The notes below the pieces were generated by a model. That model had not been told where the DNA came from. It worked only from the letters and a program-made list of their open reading frames with translations, and did not search any database. The position numbers were made by a program, and so were the translations under genes. A stretch of DNA of 40,669 nt from a virus: the IMG/VR virus record IMGVR_UViG_3300047317_000290, positions 1 to 40,669 of that record; one strand, given 5' to 3'. This document shows, one piece after another, positions 23,246 to 28,675 of this stretch (position 1 is its first letter; every line of letters begins with the position of its first letter).

Positions 23246-24073
23246 GTGGCTGTCAAGACCACGAAGGGCGCGACTCGGTACTACTACCGTGAAGAGGCGC
23301 CCGATACGAAGTACCCGAGTGTGACCAGCATCGTTGACATGTTGCCCAAGAAGTTTCTTCAGCGCTGGTATGCCAACATGGCCGCTGATCTGGCGCTCGA
23401 CTCCATCGACTATGTGCAGCGCATGGCTGATCGGGACAGGGAGGGCGCTAAGAAGTGGCTTGCTGGCGCTGCCTACAGGCACACAAAGCGGCGCTCCGAC
23501 ATTGGCTCCGGCGCCCACGACCTGTTTGAGCGCATGATCAGGGGCGAGGCCATCAGCCGTGTGCACCCGGACCTAGAGCCATACCGGCGCCATTTCGCCG
23601 AATTCCTGGCCGCTGTGAATCCTGAGCTTATCCGCGCTGAGCATGTGGCATGGTCGGACACGCACCGCTACTCAGGCTCTTTCGACGTTGACATGCACGT
23701 GTGGCTCGATGACGAAGGAAAGCCCACCCCGGACCGTTCAGGGACCCGCCAGCGCGTCATGGGGGACTGGAAGACATCCAAGTCCGCGTGGCCATCGGTA
23801 GCGCTTCAGATCGCTGCGTACGCCAACGCCGACAAGGTGATCGCGCCAGACGGTACCGAAGAGCCCATGCCGTCTTACGACGCCGGATATGTACTGCACA
23901 TTACGGACACGTCATGGGACTTCATCCCTGTGGATATCGGCCCCAAGGTTTTCGCCCACTTCCTTTACCTGCGCGAGACCTTCGACTGGGAGCACAGCGT
24001 AGCTAAGACCGTGCTTGGCGCCCCTGTGGCTTCCAGCGCCCGTACCGTGACGGGAACCCAGCGCCGTGCCTAG
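23246..24073 (+). CDS. RecB/Cas4-like PD-(D/E)XK exonuclease
   Basis: 275 aa from GTG 23246, six bases after AAGGGG. Nuclease core: YSGSFDVDMHVW (Asp of motif II), VMGDWKTSKSAWPS (D-x-K motif III), VALQIAAYA (motif IV). RecB-family nucleases of this size are found in the replication regions of cluster A and R4-like phages and act on DNA ends in recombination or repair. The start PSVTSIVDMLPKKFLQRWYA is typical. Its stop is at the first base of element 5. Confidence 0.85.
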   Translation: MAVKTTKGATRYYYREEAPDTKYPSVTSIVDMLPKKFLQRWYANMAADLALDSIDYVQRMADRDREGAKKWLAGAAYRHTKRRSDIGSGAHDLFERMIRGEAISRVHPDLEPYRRHFAEFLAAVNPELIRAEHVAWSDTHRYSGSFDVDMHVWLDDEGKPTPDRSGTRQRVMGDWKTSKSAWPSVALQIAAYANADKVIAPDGTEEPMPSYDAGYVLHITDTSWDFIPVDIGPKVFAHFLYLRETFDWEHSVAKTVLGAPVASSARTVTGTQRRA

Positions 24074-24102
24074 GCAATCGACTCACTAACACAGGGTCGA
24101 AG
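24073..24102 (+). promoter_or_regulatory. Early-type conserved element, copy 5
   Basis: Block A GGCAATCGACTCACTA (perfect); block B GGTCGAAG at offset 22. ATG of the membrane protein gene is 51 nt downstream. Confidence 0.6.
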
Positions 24103-24123
24103 GCACCGACGATAGGGGAGACA

Positions 24124-24357
24124 ATGGCTAAGGGACCCGACCTGAACGACACTGCAACGGCCTTCGGCGTGCTGGTGGCTGTGGCGCTGGTGACCGCCTT
24201 TAATATATGGCTGGTCATGCTGTGTGCTGGTGCGCTGCACTCCTGTGCTCCGGAGATTCCGGCGCTGTCGTACGATGCGTCAGGCTGGCTGGTGGCGCTG
24301 GTGTACCTTCTGGTATTTCCGGCGACGGTCCGCGCTGCGCGTAACGCTGACGTGTAG
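24124..24357 (+). CDS. Small two-helix membrane protein
   Basis: 77 aa with GGGGAG before the ATG. Two transmembrane segments (AFGVLVAVALVTAFNIWLVM and WLVALVYLLVFPATV) with two Cys in the connecting loop and a basic C-terminus. Its own element 5 upstream and terminator downstream make it a single-gene unit. Possible superinfection-exclusion or membrane-modifying protein; inferred only from type and timing. Confidence 0.7.
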   Translation: MAKGPDLNDTATAFGVLVAVALVTAFNIWLVMLCAGALHSCAPEIPALSYDASGWLVALVYLLVFPATVRAARNADV

Positions 24358-24368
24358 CTAGCCCATTG

Positions 24369-24406
24369 AGCCCCTGGTGTCCCTGACGGGATGCCGGGGG
24401 CTTTTT
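24369..24406 (+). terminator. Intrinsic terminator
   Basis: Stem AGCCCC...GGGGCT with inner TCCC/CGGGA pairing, followed by five T. Confidence 0.85.
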
Positions 24407-24423
24407 GCTGTACGGCGCAGCCT

Positions 24424-24453
24424 GGCAATCGACTCCCTAGACCTGGTTCGAAG
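24424..24453 (+). promoter_or_regulatory. Early-type conserved element, copy 6 (before RNA ligase)
   Basis: Block A GGCAATCGACTCCCTA and block B GTTCGAAG at offset 22. The variable part ACTCCCT (24432-24438) is complementary to AGGGAGT (24465-24471), which holds the ribosome site. ATG 24476 is 52 nt downstream. Confidence 0.6.
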
Positions 24454-24475
24454 ACACACAAACCAGGGAGTGCGC

Positions 24476-25087
24476 ATGCATGAGTTTGTGGCGTGGCCCA
24501 AGACGACGCGCCTGTTCCGGGACATCATCGTCACGGAGAAAATCGACGGCACCAACGCTGCCATTCACATCAGCGAGCTGACCGCCGGTTGGGAGGACTA
24601 CCCTCTTGAGGCTCATTCGCTGGTCGTAGACGGCACTCGCTATGTGATCACAGCGCAGAGCAGGAAGCGCCTGATCTGGCCCGGACAGGCCAGCGACAAC
24701 TTTGGGTTTGCTGCATGGGTGTACGAGAACGCGCGCGAGCTGGTTCGCCTTCTGGGTACCGGGCTGCATTACGGCGAATGGTGGGGGCAGGGAATTCAGC
24801 GCGGATACGGCCTTGAAGAGCGCCGGTTCTCGCTGTTCAACGTTGACCGCTATGCCCACACATGCGCGTTTGTTGGGCCTGTGTGGGTTGATCCCGTGGT
24901 GACCCTGTACCGGGGCCCGAACGACACGGACGCCATCAAGGAATCGCTTCAGACGCTGAGTAGCTACGGCTCTGTGGCGGCCTACGGCTGGCCAACGCCC
25001 GAAGGTGTCTGTATCTACCACAGCGCATCGCGCACCGTCAGCAAGGTCACGCTAGACAACCAAGACGCTGGTAAGTGGGAGGCGTAG
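24476..25087 (+). CDS. RNA ligase (Rnl2-like nucleotidyltransferase)
   Basis: 203 aa from ATG 24476, five bases after AGGGAG. Motif I EKIDGTNAAIHI holds the Lys that would be adenylylated (~22). Later HYGEWWGQGIQRGYG (motif III region), RFSLFNVDRY, PEGVCIYH (motif IV) and SKVTLDN (motif V) follow the order of the RNA ligase family. It joins RNA ends with ATP; in phages this can repair tRNAs cut by host defence nucleases. Shorter than T4 Rnl2, apparently the catalytic domain only. Followed closely by a small gene in the same unit. Confidence 0.85.
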   Translation: MHEFVAWPKTTRLFRDIIVTEKIDGTNAAIHISELTAGWEDYPLEAHSLVVDGTRYVITAQSRKRLIWPGQASDNFGFAAWVYENARELVRLLGTGLHYGEWWGQGIQRGYGLEERRFSLFNVDRYAHTCAFVGPVWVDPVVTLYRGPNDTDAIKESLQTLSSYGSVAAYGWPTPEGVCIYHSASRTVSKVTLDNQDAGKWEA

Positions 25088-25089
25088 CC

Positions 25090-25311
25090 ATGGCGCGAAG
25101 CACCGCAAACAGCGCCCGCATCTATCGCGCTGTGCTGGTGGTGACCCACGCGAGCGGCGAGGCCACCACGCTGCACTACGGACCGTACGACACTCCGGGC
25201 CCCGCGAAGGGCCAGGTAACGAGCGGTCTGACGCGCTGGGGATGGCACGAAGGCACCACCGTGACCGGTCACATTGAGTCCGCTGCGATCGTCTGGAAGC
25301 GCGAAGCGTAG
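25090..25311 (+). CDS. Small hypothetical protein after RNA ligase
   Basis: 73 aa from ATG 25090, seven bases after GGGAGG. Beta-rich (IYRAVLVVTHASGEATTLHY, GTTVTGHIESAAIVWK). No known domain. Separated from the ligase gene by two bases, so co-translated with it. Confidence 0.65.
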   Translation: MARSTANSARIYRAVLVVTHASGEATTLHYGPYDTPGPAKGQVTSGLTRWGWHEGTTVTGHIESAAIVWKREA

Positions 25312-25314
25312 GCA

Positions 25315-25344
25315 GGCAATCGACTCTCTAGACCAAGTTCGAGG
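25315..25344 (+). promoter_or_regulatory. Early-type conserved element, copy 7 (before RDF)
   Basis: Block A GGCAATCGACTCTCTA and block B GTTCGAGG at offset 22. Lies about 100 nt before the start at 25416 because a hairpin is inserted between. Confidence 0.6.
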
Positions 25345-25347
25345 GAG

Positions 25348-25385
25348 GGAGACGGAGCGGCTGGCAAGCGCCCTGCTCCGTCTCC
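25348..25385 (+). promoter_or_regulatory. Hairpin in the leader of the RDF gene
   Basis: Perfect 11-bp arms GGAGACGGAGC / GCTCCGTCTCC around 16 nt, located just downstream of element 7 and 30 nt before the gene. No U tract. Could stabilise the leader or attenuate transcription; no other early unit has such a long hairpin at this place. Confidence 0.55.
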
Positions 25386-25415
25386 TGACAACGACACAGA
25401 GCAGAGGATGTGCAC

Positions 25416-26141
25416 ATGGCTGGACTTCGCATTTTCGAGACCGACCCTGACGCTAAGCCGCAGCAACGGGAGGCAAAGCCGCAGTTTGAGCGTCCGGCCT
25501 TCCAGTTCCGGTCCGGCATGCAGGTTTTTGACCCGAAGACGAAGAAGGCAAAGCCGCTCAGCCTGTCGGCATGGCGTGTAATGACTGACGACATGGCGAT
25601 TGCCGAAAGCATTGCGGAGCTGTACGGCGGCACCACTGAAGAGTACGACGCGACGAAGGAACTCAACCTTCACGTTCTCACTGAGGCAAGCGCGGTTGAA
25701 ATAGTCATCGACGGCAGCAAGGCCATTGAGGACAAGCTGATTCTCTGGGGCCCGGTTGGTCCCATGCATGAGTGCGATGGCGAATTCTCCCTTCTGCCCG
25801 ATGACAAGGGTGAGCCGTGTGGCTGCCCGTCGCTCATGTCTGAGCGGAAGGATCTTGCGAAGCGCAAGCGTGGTCCGTCTCCGTCTATCAACGTCACTTT
25901 CCGGCTTGCTGGCCACGGCTACGAGCTTGGTGTGGGCAAGATGATCGCAACGGCGTGGACGCTGGCTGAGGTTATCTACGAGGTGAAGAACGACCTTGAT
26001 CAGGTTGATGGGGAAGCGCTCTGCCGCCTTGAGCTTGTGCTAGTGGAATACACGTCTGAGAAGTACGGCAAGGTGTCGTACCACAAGCCCGTCATCACGG
26101 TTCTCGGTTCGTACAACGATGCCATCGGCGAAGAGCGCTAG
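25416..26141 (+). CDS. gp3-like recombination directionality factor (excisionase for serine integrase)
   Basis: 241 aa from ATG 25416, seven bases after AGAGGA. Length and layout fit the gp3 family of phiC31/phiBT1-type RDFs: start AGLRIFETDPDAKPQQREA, LSLSAWRVMTDDMAIAESIA, VEIVIDGSKAIEDKLILWGP, KGEPCGCPSLMSERKDLAKR, and the ending VITVLGSYNDAIGE. RDFs bind the integrase and switch it from attP x attB to attL x attR recombination. The window also carries a large serine integrase, its expected partner, 13 kb away. Recognition is from memory of the family; no alignment was possible. Confidence 0.75.
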   Translation: MAGLRIFETDPDAKPQQREAKPQFERPAFQFRSGMQVFDPKTKKAKPLSLSAWRVMTDDMAIAESIAELYGGTTEEYDATKELNLHVLTEASAVEIVIDGSKAIEDKLILWGPVGPMHECDGEFSLLPDDKGEPCGCPSLMSERKDLAKRKRGPSPSINVTFRLAGHGYELGVGKMIATAWTLAEVIYEVKNDLDQVDGEALCRLELVLVEYTSEKYGKVSYHKPVITVLGSYNDAIGEER

Positions 26142-26150
26142 GGCTGCGCT

Positions 26151-26336
26151 ATGGCCCTGAACCAAACGCAGCGCAAGCACACCGTGCGCGTTCTCCGGGG
26201 CAAGCCGGATGAATATATCCGGCGCCCCCTGTGGACGTTCCATCCGTACTACCGCCTGTTGGTGCTCAGTGAGCGCTCTCGGCGAGGCTTCCTGACTATC
26301 GACCCTGAGCCTATCGGCGACACCGAATATTCGTAG
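26151..26336 (+). CDS. Small basic hypothetical protein
   Basis: 61 aa, starting ten bases after the RDF stop and probably in the same unit. Basic first half (NQTQRKHTVRVLRGKPDEYI), strands in the second half. No domain recognised; the weak ribosome site suggests coupling with the RDF gene. Confidence 0.6.
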   Translation: MALNQTQRKHTVRVLRGKPDEYIRRPLWTFHPYYRLLVLSERSRRGFLTIDPEPIGDTEYS

Positions 26337-26355
26337 AACGAAGGAGAGAGTAGCA

Positions 26356-26625
26356 ATGGCACTGTATGAGGTTTCCCGCGCTGATATCCGCGACATTAAG
26401 CCTGGCGAGTTTGTGAGCGCGCTGGTTATCGCTGGCGGTACCGCTCAGGCCCGTGATGCTGTCCGGCATCTTGAGGGTGTGACAGCGAAGAACGTGGTGG
26501 CGGACCGCCTGAACGTGGTGGCGGACGTGGCCATTCTGTCCGTGGAGCACGATGAGCGTGAGGCGGAGCCTTCTGCCGACCCGCTTCCCTTCGAGGACGA
26601 TGAGTCTGGACTCTGGAAGAGCTGA
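26356..26625 (+). CDS. Small acidic hypothetical protein with internal duplication
   Basis: 89 aa with GAAGGAGAG before the ATG. The middle holds a tandem seven-residue unit, NVVADRL then NVVADVA, encoded by a 15-bp exact direct repeat (26491-26505 and 26512-26526). The C-terminus is strongly acidic (DPLPFEDDESG). No known domain. Short acidic ends like this occur in DNA-mimic and SSB-like tails, but that is speculation. Confidence 0.65.
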   Translation: MALYEVSRADIRDIKPGEFVSALVIAGGTAQARDAVRHLEGVTAKNVVADRLNVVADVAILSVEHDEREAEPSADPLPFEDDESGLWKS

Positions 26626-26710
26626 CCTTGTGCCCCGGCTTGCGCCTTGCGCAGGTTCGGGGCTTGAGGCAGTAGAAGAGCAAGCCGCGAAGCGCGAAGC
26701 AGGGAGAGAG

Positions 26711-27214
26711 ATGACTTTCACTGAGGGGCAGAAGGTTTCATACAAGGGCATGTCGGTGCCTGCCACCATCATCAGCGGTCCGCATGCGTCGCCGGGCGCT
26801 GACCGTTACCTGATCCGCAAGGCTGACGAGAATGTTTCGCTGGTCAAGGAAGGCGAGCTGTCGGTGGCGCTGAGTCGGCGGGAGGTAGTTGCGCGGGCGA
26901 TATGCAGCGTGGAACGTCCATATGGCTGGCTCAGCCTGTCGATTGAGGGAAAGTGCAAGCTCTTCAGGAAGGCTGACGCGGTACTCGCTGCGCTTGATGC
27001 CATGCCGCCCGAGGTCGCACCCCTTGCCGTTGGTGACAGCATTCGCATCTTGAAGAGAGGTCTGGGCGATGCGGCGGTGTCGGCGGGGGACGTGCTTAAG
27101 GTCACCACGGTCGGCCACAGTGGCTTTACGACGAATAACCCCGCCTCCCTCTTTGTGCACGCTAGTTGGTCTTTCAAGCTGGCCGACGAGGGCACCGGAT
27201 GGGAGCGCATCTAA
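26711..27214 (+). CDS. Hypothetical early protein
   Basis: 167 aa from ATG 26711, directly after GGGAGAGAG. Appears to be two small beta-barrel parts (GQKVSYKGMSVPATIISGPH at the start and AVGDSIRILKRGLGDAAVS near 115) joined by a helix (KADAVLAALDAMP), similar in style to KOW/SH3-like modules. No family named. The 85 bp before it contain a weak hairpin GCCCCG/CGGGGC (26636-26662). The stop overlaps the next ATG (TAATG). Confidence 0.65.
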   Translation: MTFTEGQKVSYKGMSVPATIISGPHASPGADRYLIRKADENVSLVKEGELSVALSRREVVARAICSVERPYGWLSLSIEGKCKLFRKADAVLAALDAMPPEVAPLAVGDSIRILKRGLGDAAVSAGDVLKVTTVGHSGFTTNNPASLFVHASWSFKLADEGTGWERI

Positions 27215-27375
27215 TGGCGAAGCTGACGCCCAGCACGGTATGCCTTGAGGTTACCGGCAGCGAGCTGGACATCATCATCAGGGCGCTGAGGGTAATGAAC
27301 ACCTACGGCGAGTACAACGACGAAGCGGACTGCGCGGCACTGGCGCAGCTTCGAGAGGACTTGTCCAATGGCTAA
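27214..27375 (+). CDS. Small hypothetical protein
   Basis: 53 aa from the ATG overlapping the previous stop. Strand plus helix (STVCLEVTGSELDIIIRALR), acidic end. Its end overlaps the next gene by eight bases, so this is a tightly packed operon. Confidence 0.6.
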   Translation: MAKLTPSTVCLEVTGSELDIIIRALRVMNTYGEYNDEADCAALAQLREDLSNG

Positions 27376-27682
27376 GCGCGGAGTAGTCACAGACTATGCA
27401 GGAGAGGAACTCTACGCGGGTGACCTTGTGTCCTACGCGGCACGCCAAGGGAACCGGGTCCGTCTCGCTGACGCCGTTGTGCTGGAAGTGACAGCGAAGA
27501 TGGCCCAGGTTGAGTGCGTAGGGGCGGTGCTGATTCCCGTCCTAAAGGTCCAGCCGACCGGCGTTGAGTCCGGCTTTGCCAAGCGTCGTAAGGGTGCTGC
27601 CCAGTGGATTACGGCGGAGCATGTGCGGCTCATCACCCCCGGCTTTGCTCCGGCACCCGAAGGGAGCGCAGCCCGTGTTTGA
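27368..27682 (+). CDS. Hypothetical protein, SH3/KOW-like
   Basis: 104 aa. Strands around YAGDLVSYAARQGNRVRLAD and VEVT-type repeats suggest a small barrel; the C-terminal third is basic then Pro/Ala-rich. Sits in the overlapped string of small early genes. No assigned function. Confidence 0.6.
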   Translation: MAKRGVVTDYAGEELYAGDLVSYAARQGNRVRLADAVVLEVTAKMAQVECVGAVLIPVLKVQPTGVESGFAKRRKGAAQWITAEHVRLITPGFAPAPEGSAARV

Positions 27683-27824
27683 CATGTTCTCTGAGGCTCG
27701 AAGGCATGCAGCGCTAGTGCGCGAGTTCTATGAGGCGTATATCGCTGCCGGGTTCGACCACGCTGAGGCCTTCGAGCTGACAAAAATCCTCATCGATGGC
27801 CTGATGAAGATGCCACCGCAGTAG
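27675..27824 (+). CDS. Small helical protein
   Basis: 49 aa from GTG 27675, overlapping the previous stop. Two helices (EARRHAALVREFYEAYIAAG and DHAEAFELTKILIDGLMK). The pattern of an aromatic-rich first helix and HAEA before the second is common in small actinophage proteins of unknown role. The stop abuts palindrome copy G. Confidence 0.6.
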   Translation: MFDMFSEARRHAALVREFYEAYIAAGFDHAEAFELTKILIDGLMKMPPQ

Positions 27825-27848
27825 CCACCTACAGGAAACTGTAGGTGG
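27825..27848 (+). repeat. GAAA-loop palindrome, copy G
   Basis: 10-bp perfect arms CCACCTACAG/CTGTAGGTGG around GAAA, beginning at the first base after the TAG stop. Confidence 0.85.
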
Positions 27849-27861
27849 GTTAGGGGAAGGG

Positions 27862-28044
27862 ATGGAATGTCGCATAACGTGCGCCCATGCTCCGGCTATT
27901 GGGGGCGTGCGGACCATGGGTCAGGGTGACACCATCTGGCTACACGCCAACGTGGAAGCCCGCCAGGATTGGCCCCGCTATGCCGACGCGATAGCTCAGG
28001 CTGTGACGCGGGGCGCCGAAGTTCGCCGAAGGTGGGGGCTGTGA
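27862..28044 (+). CDS. Small hypothetical protein
   Basis: 60 aa from ATG 27862 (GGGAAGGG upstream); ATG 27916 would give a shorter 42-aa form (MGQGDTIWLHANVEARQD). Helical, basic C-terminus. Its stop overlaps the GTG of the HNH gene (GTGA). Confidence 0.5.
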   Translation: MECRITCAHAPAIGGVRTMGQGDTIWLHANVEARQDWPRYADAIAQAVTRGAEVRRRWGL

Positions 28045-28481
28045 AAGTCTGCCGACTATGCGGGCGGGGGAAGCCCGTCGAAGAGTTCCTAGCAGGGAAA
28101 GCCAAGAAGCCCAGCTCTGCGTGTGCCACCTGCCGCCGCAAGAAGCAGCAGCAACACATCAAGGGCTACTACCGGTCGCTGCCGCCTGATGAACGACACA
28201 GGCTCACACACAAGCGGCGCGCAGAAGCCTACGGCGTGGAACATGTGGCCTATTCACGTACTGCGATCATGGCGCGCTGGAACTACTCCTGTGCCTACTG
28301 CGGAGCACATGCCACGCACCTAGATCATGTGCATCCGCTGAGCAAGGGTGGGGCGGACGCTGAGCACAACATCGTGCCTGCCTGTCAGCGCTGCAATCTG
28401 AGCAAGGGCGCCAAGACCCTAGCTGAGTGGTCCCTGACGTTCGGCCCTGAGGCGTTGCCGGGAGGGGGGTACCCGTTCTGA
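28041..28481 (+). CDS. HNH endonuclease with N-terminal zinc motif
   Basis: 146 aa from GTG 28041. N-terminal Cys pairs KVCRLCGRGKPVEEF and SACATCRRKK, a basic linker, then CAYCGAHATHLDHVHPLSKG and NIVPACQRCNLSKG, a complete HNH core with both zinc pairs. Similar small HNH proteins recur in actinophage early regions, acting as homing or DNA-processing nucleases. The third HNH gene, at 34545, has almost the same core, suggesting shared origin. Confidence 0.85.
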   Translation: MKVCRLCGRGKPVEEFLAGKAKKPSSACATCRRKKQQQHIKGYYRSLPPDERHRLTHKRRAEAYGVEHVAYSRTAIMARWNYSCAYCGAHATHLDHVHPLSKGGADAEHNIVPACQRCNLSKGAKTLAEWSLTFGPEALPGGGYPF

Positions 28482-28621
28482 TGCTGCGGAAGAGTAAGAC
28501 GCTCAAGTGGAATGCCTGTCCGTGTAGACAGTGCCACGACCGTAAGCGGGATAAGCGACTGTGGCGCAGGATCGCACGCCGTAAGGAAGAGCGGGCGTGG
28601 CTTAGGGACGCTAAGGCGTAG
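28481..28621 (+). CDS. Small basic protein with CPCRQC motif
   Basis: 46 aa, ATG overlapping the HNH stop (TGATG). Contains CPCRQCHDRK followed by a long basic helix (RLWRRIARRKEERAWLRDAK). Likely binds zinc through three Cys and a His, and nucleic acid through its many Arg/Lys. Too short for common gene callers. It ends four bases before element 8. Confidence 0.55.
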   Translation: MLRKSKTLKWNACPCRQCHDRKRDKRLWRRIARRKEERAWLRDAKA

Positions 28622-28624
28622 CCA

Positions 28625-28654
28625 GGCAATCGACTCGCTCACCCCAGTTCGAAG
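28625..28654 (+). promoter_or_regulatory. Early-type conserved element, copy 8 (before primase-helicase)
   Basis: Block A GGCAATCGACTCGCTC and block B GTTCGAAG at offset 22; start codon 51 nt downstream. Confidence 0.6.
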
Positions 28655-28675
28655 CTGCGCGCAGAAGGGGAAGAA

